Assembly: GCA_041736915.1 (NCBI GenBank)
Contig: JBGSST010000259.1
Coordinates: 1 to 52,363 of the forward strand
Origin: JBGSST01 sp041736915
GTDB taxonomy: Bacteria > Bdellovibrionota > FAC87 > UBA2466
Direction: 5' to 3'
Length of the DNA: 52,363 bases
Shown in pieces: positions 16,792 to 24,994 of this stretch. A model generated the notes under the pieces. It saw nothing but the letters and a program-made list of their open reading frames with translations, ran no database searches and was not told the origin of the DNA. Position 1 is the stretch's first letter; each line of letters starts with the position of its first letter. A program made the position numbers and the translations under genes.

Positions 16792-18426
16792 GTGAAAGTG
16801 CGTGACGTAAAAAAAACCAGCCTGCAAAAACGCTTCGGCCTGACTTGGTCGACGGCGGTGCTTTGCCTGCTGGCCGGAGTGATGCCCGTGCGGGCGGAAG
16901 TGGTCGAAGACGCCGACGGCGACAAGGTCGAGCCCGTAAAAGTGATCAAGGGGCGCGAAAAGACCATGACGGTGCCGCTCGGCATCTCCAAAACCTTGGA
17001 ATTCAATTTCGAGATCGGCCCGGTCTACCTGACCGATGCCGGTGTCGTGTCGTTTCAACGTGTGCAGGACGGCGGGGACAAGATCAAGAAGCTGTTGCTG
17101 ATCCCCAAAAATCCCGGCACCACCGACATGACCATCTTCGACGCGAACGGAACGCCCCGGATCACTTATCTGGTGCGCATCACGCGTGAAGACATCGGCC
17201 AGGTCATCTCGCAGCTCGAAGAGCTGCTCGGCGACATTGAAGGGCTGAAGATCAAGACGTTGGGCGGAACCATCATCATGGATGGTGAAATTCTCCTGCC
17301 CCGCGACATGATCCGGATCTTCCGCGTTCTAGACGCCGTGAAGGACACCCGAGACCAGAAGAAGAAAGAAGTTCCGATCAAGAACATCACCACCATCAGC
17401 AAGCTCACCATGAACATTCTGGCCGAGCGTATCGAGCGCGAGATCGGCAGCCCTGAGATCACGGCCCGCGTGGTGAACAACAATATCTTCCTAGAAGGCA
17501 CGGCGGACGGCCCGTTCGAAGCCGATCGCGCCATCGAAATTGCCCGTACGTACTTGCCCGAAGTCTTCGCCGAGAAAACCAAGGGCGAAGGCGGCGAAGT
17601 GAAGCCCAAGCAGGTCGGCGGTATCGGCGGCGGTATCCCCGGGATCGTAGACTTACTGCGGCTGCGCCCGCCCACGTCGAGCCCCCCGGCCCAGGACATC
17701 AAGATTACGATGAACTTCGTCGAGCTTTCGAACGACTACTCCAAGACGTTCGACTTCTCGTGGCGTCCGCTCGCGGGCGATTCTTCCACGATCAGGTACG
17801 ACACGTCGTTGGGTGAGCTTTCGGCCAACCTCGTGGCGACGGTTAGCTCGCTATTGCCCAAGTTGATTACGGCGCGCGACCACGGTCACGCCCGCATCCT
17901 GAAGCAGCAGCAGATCATCGTGAAAGACCGCGGCGATTTGGCCATCGTCGACAGCTCGCTGCGCATCTTCACCCGCGTCGTTGATGACAAAGGAAATTCG
18001 TCGTTTCAGCCGGTGGACATCGTCAACAAGACCGCCGTACGCGCCGCTACGATTGCTGGTTCGGACAGTATCGAGCTAGGCCTACAAATCGAGCTTTCGG
18101 CGCCCATCAACGCTCCGTCGGGTAACTCTCCTCCGTCGGTAGCTTCCAACAAGTTGCAGACTCAGGTGGTGATCAAGAACGGCGAGTCGGCCGCGCTCGG
18201 CGGAAACGCCGTGGATCAGTCTTTGAGCAGCTACAACAAGAACCCGACGAGTGGCGGCGCCCAGGCGGCCAACTCCACCCCACTGTTCAATTTTCAACGC
18301 GGCAAGAGCTTCGTTCGCACTAAGACTCAGTACATCATCTTCGTCACGCCCGAGGTTATCCGCACGGCTAGTGCGGCGACCGAGGATATGACCCGGAAAT
18401 TCCGGCTTAACGCCGGAGACAGGTAA
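16792..18426 (+). CDS. cpaC: Tad secretin CpaC/RcpA
   Basis: 544 residues from GTG 16792, with a signal peptide ending near PVRAE. The N-terminal pilus-formation N domain (~45-140) is followed by a BON-like stretch (~190-260) and a secretin C-domain (~290-530), seen in SLLPKLITARDHGHARIL, VKDRGDLAIVDS and the final TQYIIFVTPEVIR strand. It forms the outer-membrane channel for Flp pili. The size is typical of RcpA/CpaC. It is followed after 10 bases by the fused ATPase gene. Confidence 0.9.
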   Translation: MKVRDVKKTSLQKRFGLTWSTAVLCLLAGVMPVRAEVVEDADGDKVEPVKVIKGREKTMTVPLGISKTLEFNFEIGPVYLTDAGVVSFQRVQDGGDKIKKLLLIPKNPGTTDMTIFDANGTPRITYLVRITREDIGQVISQLEELLGDIEGLKIKTLGGTIIMDGEILLPRDMIRIFRVLDAVKDTRDQKKKEVPIKNITTISKLTMNILAERIEREIGSPEITARVVNNNIFLEGTADGPFEADRAIEIARTYLPEVFAEKTKGEGGEVKPKQVGGIGGGIPGIVDLLRLRPPTSSPPAQDIKITMNFVELSNDYSKTFDFSWRPLAGDSSTIRYDTSLGELSANLVATVSSLLPKLITARDHGHARILKQQQIIVKDRGDLAIVDSSLRIFTRVVDDKGNSSFQPVDIVNKTAVRAATIAGSDSIELGLQIELSAPINAPSGNSPPSVASNKLQTQVVIKNGESAALGGNAVDQSLSSYNKNPTSGGAQAANSTPLFNFQRGKSFVRTKTQYIIFVTPEVIRTASAATEDMTRKFRLNAGDR

Positions 18427-18436
18427 CGGAAACGTA

Positions 18437-20608
18437 ATGGCTAATTCACACGTCATCGCCGTCGTCGGAGGAAAGGGTGGAGTGGGTAAGTCCACTTTCG
18501 CGGTGAACTACGCGATTGCCACCGCCATCGACAGCAAAGCGAAGGTGCTGCTGATCGATCTCGATGCCAAAGCGGCGGGTGATCTGGGTATGCTCATGGG
18601 CATAAAGCCAAAGCGGACCATTGCCGAGCTGGGAGCCCACGAGGGACGCCTCGATGCGAACGGCATGATGTCTTACGTTTCTCCGCACCCGTCGGGCATT
18701 CACTACATGCCGGGCGTGCTCGATAACGAGAGCGGAGTCGTGGAGCCGGATAAGGTCGCCAAAGCGCTGGCGCACGCGATGAACTATTACCACCTGATCG
18801 TGGTGGACGTTGGCTCCGACGTGGATGCCCAGAGCGTCAAAGTATTCGAAGTAGCCGCCTTGATATTCGTGCTGACGAATCCCGAGATCTTGGTCCTGCA
18901 CCACACTCGCCGCGTGATCGAGAAGATTCAAAATCTTCTGTTTCCGCCCGACATGATCAAGCTCATCCTGAATCGTTTCACGCCGAAGAAGGGTATCCTT
19001 CCGCAAATGATTCAGACCAACTTGAAGAAGCCGATCCTCGCGGTCGTGCCGGAAGACGAGATGACCACGGTCACCTCGATGACCAGCGCCAAGCCGTTCG
19101 TAATCTCGGCTCCCCGCGCGGAAATCACGCAAGCCTATTTCAATCTCGTTCGTACCATTGCTTCCTCCCAGCTGCTTGAGAAGATGTCGCAGCTCAAGAA
19201 GCCGTCCGATGCCATGGCGAAGCTGGCCGGGAACAAGGCGGGGCTAGCCGCGGCGGCCGGCAAAAAAGACTCGCAGCCCAGCATGATCGTCTTTGATCGC
19301 AGCCAGATGAAAGACGAGAAGCCAGCGGATTCCTGGTCCGCCCTGAAGCAACGCGTGCATAAGGCGTTGATCGACACGATGGACTTGAAAAAGGTCGATA
19401 CCGAGACGGGTAACGATCCCAAGAAAAAGGCCGTTCTCCGCGAAAAGACCAAAACCGTCGTGGTCGAGCTGCTCGATAAAGAAGAGCACCCGTTCCGATC
19501 TCGCGACGAGATCCAGCGCCTGGTAAAAGAAATTTTGGACGAAGCCCTGGAGCTAGGACCTATTCAGGATCTGCTGCAGGACGATAGCGTGAACGAGATC
19601 ATGGTTAATCGTAAGGACCAGATCTTCGTCGAGCGCGGCGGTAAACTGGTGCTTTCGAGCTCCACGTTCTCCGGTACCTCACAGCTGCTCGCGGTTATCG
19701 AGCGTATCGTGGCGCCTTTGGGTCGCCGCATTGACGAGAAAACGCCGTACGTAGACGCCCGACTTCCGGACGGCTCCCGCGTGCACGCGATCATCCCGCC
19801 GTTGGCCATTCAGGGGCCGATGCTTACGATTCGTAAGTTTTCCAAGAGCCGCCTCACCTACAAGGATCTCGTGAAATACGGCTCGATGACTGAAGAGATG
19901 GCCGACTTTCTCCGTTGCTGCATCGAAGCGAGGTTGAACATCGTCATCAGCGGCGGCACGGGCTCGGGTAAAACCACGTTGTTGAACGTACTGGCGGGCT
20001 TTATCCCCACCGGTGAGCGTATCTTGACGGTGGAAGACTCCGCCGAGCTGCAGCTGCAGCAGGAGCACTGGGGCCGTTTGGAAACTCGCCCCGCCAACAT
20101 CGAAGGCAAGGGCGAGGTGTCGATTCGCGAGCTAGTGAGAAATACGTTGCGAATGCGCCCCGACCGAATCGTAATCGGTGAGTGCCGCGCCGGCGAAGCG
20201 TTGGACATGTTGCAAGCGATGAACACGGGCCACGACGGTTCTATGACCACCGTACACTCGAACTCTCCGCGCGACGCCATTTCGCGTATGGAAACGCTGG
20301 TGATGATGGCCGGTATGGATCTTCCCGCGAAGGCGATTCGCGAGCAGATCGCCTCGGCCGTAAACTTGGTCGTGCAGCAAACCCGACTTTCCGATGGTAG
20401 CCGTAAGGTAATCAGCATCACCGAGATTATCGGTATGCAGGGCGAAGTTGTTACGATGCAGGAGATTTTTGGGTTCCGTAAGCTCGGTATGGACAAGAAC
20501 CGCAAGGTTCAGGGTAAGTTCGTGGCGACCGGTTTCATCCCCAAGTTTATCGACGAGCTAGATCAGCAGGGAATCAAGATCCCTCGCGGCATTTTCTCGG
20601 TGACCTAA
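18437..20608 (+). CDS. Fused TadZ (ParA-like) and TadA/CpaF (secretion ATPase) protein
   Basis: 723 residues. Residues 1-~250 are a MinD/ParA-type ATPase with deviant Walker A GGKGGVGKST (11-20) and LLIDLDAK (38-45), matching TadZ/CpaE but without an N-terminal receiver domain. A Lys/Ala-rich linker (~250-330) leads into a complete TadA/CpaF ATPase: N-terminal region from ~345, Walker A GGTGSGKT (506-513), Walker B-like RIVIGECRAGE (577-587) and His box NTGHDGSMTTVHSN (596-609). No stop or frameshift separates the halves. TadZ localises the machine and TadA powers Flp polymerisation, so fusion would tether the localiser to the motor. In many organisms these are separate genes. Confidence 0.92.
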   Translation: MANSHVIAVVGGKGGVGKSTFAVNYAIATAIDSKAKVLLIDLDAKAAGDLGMLMGIKPKRTIAELGAHEGRLDANGMMSYVSPHPSGIHYMPGVLDNESGVVEPDKVAKALAHAMNYYHLIVVDVGSDVDAQSVKVFEVAALIFVLTNPEILVLHHTRRVIEKIQNLLFPPDMIKLILNRFTPKKGILPQMIQTNLKKPILAVVPEDEMTTVTSMTSAKPFVISAPRAEITQAYFNLVRTIASSQLLEKMSQLKKPSDAMAKLAGNKAGLAAAAGKKDSQPSMIVFDRSQMKDEKPADSWSALKQRVHKALIDTMDLKKVDTETGNDPKKKAVLREKTKTVVVELLDKEEHPFRSRDEIQRLVKEILDEALELGPIQDLLQDDSVNEIMVNRKDQIFVERGGKLVLSSSTFSGTSQLLAVIERIVAPLGRRIDEKTPYVDARLPDGSRVHAIIPPLAIQGPMLTIRKFSKSRLTYKDLVKYGSMTEEMADFLRCCIEARLNIVISGGTGSGKTTLLNVLAGFIPTGERILTVEDSAELQLQQEHWGRLETRPANIEGKGEVSIRELVRNTLRMRPDRIVIGECRAGEALDMLQAMNTGHDGSMTTVHSNSPRDAISRMETLVMMAGMDLPAKAIREQIASAVNLVVQQTRLSDGSRKVISITEIIGMQGEVVTMQEIFGFRKLGMDKNRKVQGKFVATGFIPKFIDELDQQGIKIPRGIFSVT

Positions 20609-20611
20609 CGT

Positions 20612-21508
20612 ATGGACGCTATCTTAGGACTATTTCCATCCCCAGTCTGGAAGCTGATTGCTATCGGCTGGGTTGGTGCGGTCATTTTGATAGGTCTTTT
20701 GATCAACGGCGAAAAACTTTACGGCTGGGTCGGGTCCAAGGTGCTCAATGAGCGTGACTGGATGGTCGCCAAGCTCGATCTGATGTTTTTCGAGATTAGT
20801 CCCGAGCGCTGCTTGAAGCTTTATACGTTTTACCTAATCGGCTGCTTTATGCTGGGTGTGCTCATGCTGTGGCCGTCAGTTGGCGCGGGCTTTTGCTTCG
20901 GCATTATGTTCGAGCTGCTCTTCTGGCGCATGCCCTCGCGGTTCATCAACATCATGCACAAAGCGCGTACCAAGCGGTTCGTGCACCAGATGGTGGATGG
21001 TCTTTCGCTGATGTCGAATGCGATGCGTTCTGGTTTGAACGTTCCGCAGGCTTTGCAGCTTTGCGCCGACGAGCTGGCCAATCCGCTGTCGCAAGAGTTC
21101 ATACTCGTGCTATCGCAGAACAAAATCGGTACGACGCTCGAAGAAGCGTTGAGCAACCTTGCCGTGCGTATGCCCCACGATGACATCGAAATGTTCACCA
21201 CCAGCGTGAACATCTTGAAGGAGACCGGCGGTAACTTGGCCGAGACGTTCGAAACGATTGCCTATACGATTCGCGAACGCATCAAGGTGGAATCGAAGAT
21301 CTCCGCCATGACCGCTCAGGGCGTCATGCAGGGCGTGATCGTAGTCTTCATGCCCTTCGTTTTGGGCGCCATCCTCTATGCCATCGAGCCCGAGCGCATT
21401 GCCCCGATGTTTTCGACGATTCCGGGCTGGGTGCTACTCACCATCATGATGTCGCTTCAGGCGATCGGTGGTTTCACGATCTGGAAGATCGTTCAGGTCA
21501 AAGTGTAA
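20612..21508 (+). CDS. tadB: TadB-like inner-membrane platform protein
   Basis: 298 residues with two N-terminal hydrophobic helices (~13-32 and ~70-105), a cytoplasmic GspF-type domain (MVDGLSLMSNAMRSGLNVPQAL, ILKETGGNLAETFETIA) and two C-terminal helices. This matches TadB, the inner-membrane partner of TadA. It starts 3 bases after the ATPase stop. Tad systems normally have a second GspF-domain protein, TadC, next to TadB; none is encoded here. Confidence 0.88.
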   Translation: MDAILGLFPSPVWKLIAIGWVGAVILIGLLINGEKLYGWVGSKVLNERDWMVAKLDLMFFEISPERCLKLYTFYLIGCFMLGVLMLWPSVGAGFCFGIMFELLFWRMPSRFINIMHKARTKRFVHQMVDGLSLMSNAMRSGLNVPQALQLCADELANPLSQEFILVLSQNKIGTTLEEALSNLAVRMPHDDIEMFTTSVNILKETGGNLAETFETIAYTIRERIKVESKISAMTAQGVMQGVIVVFMPFVLGAILYAIEPERIAPMFSTIPGWVLLTIMMSLQAIGGFTIWKIVQVKV

Positions 21509-21513
21509 CCGCC

Positions 21514-22746
21514 ATGCTACGTCGGCTTGCTATCGGCTGGCTTGGCCTCTCGCTGAAGATTGCGCCGGTGGTACACGCGGAAACGTCATTCAACGACAAG
21601 GCAAAAGAACCGCGCCTCGGCTGCGGAACGCTTTTGCCGATGCTGGCTCCTTTGGCGTTGCTGCCGTACCTAGCCTACAAGATCGTCGAGTCGATTCATG
21701 AAGAGTATTTCGCCATGCAGGGCGCCTACTCGGACGACGAGAAAAAGCGTGATCTCGAACTGATCGCTAAAGCGAAACGCGGCGAAAATTCGTTTCTCAT
21801 TCCCGTGGCCGTAGGTAGTAAGCGCCCCCGCATCGTGATCTTTCCCGAACGGCACGATTCAAGTGCTTGCCTGGCGATCGTAGATGAAAATCGTGCTGAC
21901 AGTTCGGCAGGCCAATGCGTTTTCGCGGAAGAGGGAAAGCTCGAGGGAGCAGAGAATGGAATTGAAGAGCCCTCCAGCCGACTTTTGAGTTTGGCCTTAC
22001 TTAGCTCCGGCGCCACGAAAGACTATTTCTTCGGCAATATGCGAGGAGCCGCTTTTCTAAAGGAGGTCAGTGACTCGCCCGAGTTTTCGAAGCCGATTTG
22101 GGAAAAGACCAAGGCAGAGCTACTGGTCGCCTTGGAGCATCAGGCCGCGCAGCTAAAGGGCGTCGACGGCGCGGCGAAAGCCGTGGCGGAAAGCCGGCAA
22201 GCGCTTGCGCAGATCGATCGGCTCTACGCCATCCCCACCACTGAAGAACGGCGTGAGTACCTCGAGAAGAATCAGAATACGGTCGGGGCGATCGGGAAAG
22301 CTATGCCCCTGCTCATGCTGCCCCACTTGATCTCCGCGCAGCCCCAGAGTGCGAAGGATCGATTTCCCCAGCTGGAAGTCTTGAAGGACTTTCGTTCGTT
22401 CGGCGATTTGCAGGACGAGAAGAAGCGTGATGCGTTCATGTCGGTGATTCTGGACATGCGCAACGACGCCTTCGCGCGGTCGGTGCTAAAGCTGTACGAG
22501 AAAGAGTCAGCAGGCGAGGGGAAGGAGATCCGCGTGCGCATTGGCGCGGCGCATTGGCCTGGGGTGTATCATCTGCTGCGTACTAGTCTCGATGCCTCTA
22601 ACGGAGGTAAATCGGTAGAGCTTCGTACCGACGAACGTCATCTGGAGTACTGGGACATGCGGCGTATGAAGGGATACGAGCCGCGTAAGTCGATGATTCA
22701 GGAAATCAACGCCTACGAGCAGCGACGCCGCGAAGCAAAACCTTGA
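21514..22746 (+). CDS. Exported TraB/TIKI-like protein at the end of the Tad operon
   Basis: 410 residues with an N-terminal signal sequence (~1-22) and a further hydrophobic stretch (~38-57). It contains IVIFPERHDSS (107-117, His114) and, near the C-terminus, DMRNDAFARSVLKLYE followed by RIGAAHWPGVYHLL (342-355, His347). The late pair RN..A and GAAHxPG is the conserved pattern of TraB/TIKI/GumN-like proteins, whose histidines are proposed to bind metal. The first motif is atypical (ERHD rather than GxxH). It lies 5 bases after tadB and is the last gene before dispersed repeats. A role in pilus function is suggested only by position. Confidence 0.5.
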   Translation: MLRRLAIGWLGLSLKIAPVVHAETSFNDKAKEPRLGCGTLLPMLAPLALLPYLAYKIVESIHEEYFAMQGAYSDDEKKRDLELIAKAKRGENSFLIPVAVGSKRPRIVIFPERHDSSACLAIVDENRADSSAGQCVFAEEGKLEGAENGIEEPSSRLLSLALLSSGATKDYFFGNMRGAAFLKEVSDSPEFSKPIWEKTKAELLVALEHQAAQLKGVDGAAKAVAESRQALAQIDRLYAIPTTEERREYLEKNQNTVGAIGKAMPLLMLPHLISAQPQSAKDRFPQLEVLKDFRSFGDLQDEKKRDAFMSVILDMRNDAFARSVLKLYEKESAGEGKEIRVRIGAAHWPGVYHLLRTSLDASNGGKSVELRTDERHLEYWDMRRMKGYEPRKSMIQEINAYEQRRREAKP

Positions 22747-22753
22747 TTCCCTC

Positions 22754-22847
22754 GTCATTGCGAGCGTAGCGAAGCAACCTCATCGCAAAGCACCAAACCC
22801 GTCTTTCCTCTTTTCACGAGATTGCCGCGTCGCTTCGCTCCTCGCAT
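22754..22847. repeat. Inverted pair of ATTGCGAG dispersed repeats
   Basis: GTCATTGCGAGCGTAGCG..GCAACCTC (22754-22781) is followed, after a 36-base spacer, by the opposite orientation GAGATTGCCGCGTCGCTTCG..TCGCA (22818-22847). Together they can form a long imperfect hairpin. The core resembles the copies at 36512-36576 and, weakly, 10333-10363. Similar ATTGCGAGCGAAGCGAAGCAAT palindromic elements are widespread in bacteria. It separates the Tad operon from the RHS gene and may act as a transcription boundary. Confidence 0.75.
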
Positions 22848-22862
22848 CGTCGGCGTTTCCGG

Positions 22863-22868
22863 TATAAT
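22863..22868 (+). promoter_or_regulatory. Consensus -10 box for a leaderless RHS transcript
   Basis: A perfect TATAAT ends 6 bases before the ATG at 22875, so transcription would begin on or next to the start codon. No ribosome binding site lies between them. No good -35 hexamer is seen. Confidence 0.5.
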
Positions 22869-22874
22869 TTGCTA

Positions 22875-24620
22875 ATGACCCTCCTCAAAATTCGACGCGC
22901 CTTGGCGTTCCTCCTATTAGTCCTCACCACGCAAAGTTTTGGCCTTGCCGTGAACCGGTTGAATGGCAGTGCCACCTTGATCTACATCGATTTCAGTATT
23001 CCGGGCCGAGTGATTCCGCTCGAGCTCGTGCGTACGTACAACACGTTGACCGCACTCAACGAGACCACGGGCTGGAATGGGGCCATGGGCTGGGGTTGGA
23101 CTTCGCCGTTCGAAACGACGTTGATCGTCACGCCCGAACGGCACGTGATCTTGCGCGACGGCCAGAGCGGTAACACCATTTTGTTCAAGCCGACGACCGA
23201 CGATCCGAAGATGCGGGCCGCTTACTTCGAGGCCGTACGCCAAGCGTACTTCGAGCGCAGCCTCGGCCGTAAGATGAACCCGGAAGAGAATCGCAAGCTG
23301 GTGTTGCCCGAGAAGATGGCGATGCGCCTGAAATCGGATCCGCAGTTCCGCAATGAGATCGCCTTAAAGTTCAGCCTCACGGCTCCGGTGCCGAAAGGGC
23401 AAACTCTAGTGTCGTCGGAGTATGGCTACCAAACGCTGGCGTTCAAGAATAACCAGTGGGTACGCGAGAAAGACGGCGTGACTCAGCTCTTCGATGCGCA
23501 GGGCCGCATGGTTCGCCAATCGGATCGCACGGGCTTCTACCTCGACTTCAAGTACGAGAAAGGGCCCAAGGGCAAGTTGACCGAGATCAGCGACGCGGAT
23601 CGCTCGATGAGCCTCAAGTTCACCTGGCGCGCAGACCGCATTATCGAGGTAACCGATAACCGCAGCATCAAGGCCCGTTACACCTACGATGGCTCGGGTA
23701 ACCTCATTCAGGTAATTGATTCGAACAACCAAACTTTCTTCTTCCGTTACGAGAGCAAACGGTTTCCGCATCTGCTTACCAAAATCGAGTATCCGGGAGA
23801 GGTTGTCGCGGGGAACAAAACGTTTCGCGAAGTCCGTTACGACGACAACGGTTTGGTGACCTACCACCGCGACAAGGACGGCACGGAGTCCACTTACCTC
23901 TACGGCAAGGGCAGCGATGCGGAAAACAACTTCTCCACGAAGGTGGCACGCAAGTCCAAAGCAGGCTCTACCGAAACCTTCGACGAGTACACGCTGAAGG
24001 CCAAGCCAGACGGCGTAAAGTACCTGTATAAGAATGAACACCGTGAGAACGGTGTCACGACGGTAACCATCTACAATCCGTGCTGCGGCAAGCCATTACA
24101 GATCACCAAGAATGGCGAAACGACCAACTTCAAGTACAACGAAAGCGGTCTGCTCGTGGAACGTATCGGCCCGAAGGAAGAGCTGTACCTCGAGTACGAC
24201 GCCCGCTTCAAAAAGGTCAGCAAGGTAAAGCAGGCCGGAGTCACGTCGACCTACGAGTACGACAACTCGGGTAACCTCGTGAAAGCGTCGAACAGCCGCA
24301 ATGAGAATGTGGCGCTACGGTACGACAAGTACGGACGTATCACCGAGATGACCAACGCCGAAAACCGCCACATTCAGTTCCGCTACGGTGAGAACGGCAA
24401 GCCCATCCTCATTGAGGAAAAGGGAGTTGGTCTCATCCGAATCGACTACGACAACGACGGCAAGGTGAAGAAGACGGTAACCATCGTTTCTTCGGAAAAG
24501 GGCCGCACGCCCAGTCAGGCCAAGTCGCAAGAGGTAGTGAAGCGGGTGATGAAAGGCTTTCAACAGTTATTGGATATCATCCGTCCCGCCGGCGCCGGAG
24601 TCGGCGCGATTCAGGGGTAA
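22875..24620 (+). CDS. Exported RHS/YD-repeat protein
   Basis: 581 residues. ATG 22875 gives a good signal peptide (LAFLLLVLTTQSFGLA). An N-terminal DUF6531-like region (VNRLNGSATLIYIDFSIPG.., GWGWTSPFETTL) is followed by YD-type repeats such as YDGSGNLIQVIDS, YDNSGNLVKASNS and YDKYGRITEMTNA. The protein is far shorter than RHS/Tc toxins, and its ~50-residue C-terminal end after the last repeat carries no toxin domain that I recognise. It may form a small beta-cage or a wall-associated scaffold. No VgrG, PAAR or immunity-like gene is adjacent. The next gene encodes a small Lys/Ala-rich protein, possibly co-transcribed. Confidence 0.78.
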   Translation: MTLLKIRRALAFLLLVLTTQSFGLAVNRLNGSATLIYIDFSIPGRVIPLELVRTYNTLTALNETTGWNGAMGWGWTSPFETTLIVTPERHVILRDGQSGNTILFKPTTDDPKMRAAYFEAVRQAYFERSLGRKMNPEENRKLVLPEKMAMRLKSDPQFRNEIALKFSLTAPVPKGQTLVSSEYGYQTLAFKNNQWVREKDGVTQLFDAQGRMVRQSDRTGFYLDFKYEKGPKGKLTEISDADRSMSLKFTWRADRIIEVTDNRSIKARYTYDGSGNLIQVIDSNNQTFFFRYESKRFPHLLTKIEYPGEVVAGNKTFREVRYDDNGLVTYHRDKDGTESTYLYGKGSDAENNFSTKVARKSKAGSTETFDEYTLKAKPDGVKYLYKNEHRENGVTTVTIYNPCCGKPLQITKNGETTNFKYNESGLLVERIGPKEELYLEYDARFKKVSKVKQAGVTSTYEYDNSGNLVKASNSRNENVALRYDKYGRITEMTNAENRHIQFRYGENGKPILIEEKGVGLIRIDYDNDGKVKKTVTIVSSEKGRTPSQAKSQEVVKRVMKGFQQLLDIIRPAGAGVGAIQG

Positions 24621-24630
24621 TGAGGGCATC

Positions 24631-24960
24631 ATGAGCAAAGAAAAATTCCAGAACATGGTTAAAAGCGCCCAGGACCTAGGCAAGAAAGCTGGCCAGGTCG
24701 GCAAAGACGTGGCCGCCGCTGCGGGAGTCGCCAAAGATGTGCTACAAAAAGGCGTCTCCACGGGCAAAACGGTCTTCGAAAAGGCGGCCAAGGTCGCCAA
24801 CAAAGAGACGTTAGGCAAAGGGCTCGATGCTGCGTCCAAAGGCATTGACGTAGCGGCCAAAGGGGCTCAACTGGCCTCGAAAGGGGTCGGAAAGCTGTCC
24901 GACACCATGAAAAAAGCCAGCCACACCATGAAAGACGTCTCCAAGAAGATGAAAAGCTAG
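24631..24960 (+). CDS. Small Lys/Ala-rich helical protein
   Basis: 109 residues starting at ATG 24631, with GAGGG just upstream. The composition is dominated by Lys, Ala, Gly, Val, Ser and Asp in a quasi-repeat of ~11 residues (KDVAAAAGVAKDVL, TGKTVFEKAAKVA, SKGIDVAAKGAQLASKG). This predicts one long amphipathic helix, as in LEA-like or phasin-like proteins. It has no signal peptide, cysteine or enzyme motif. It lies 10 bases after the RHS gene, so it is probably in the same transcript. The function is unknown; a nucleic-acid- or membrane-surface-binding role is conceivable from the positive charge. Confidence 0.65.
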   Translation: MSKEKFQNMVKSAQDLGKKAGQVGKDVAAAAGVAKDVLQKGVSTGKTVFEKAAKVANKETLGKGLDAASKGIDVAAKGAQLASKGVGKLSDTMKKASHTMKDVSKKMKS

Positions 24961-24994
24961 ACGATCGCCCCCGTTTTCTTTAAAGGATTCATCG

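Noticed and set aside
22875..24620. RHS gene as part of a type VI or contact-dependent toxin system
   Set aside because: No VgrG, PAAR, toxin tail or immunity gene is visible, and the protein is short.
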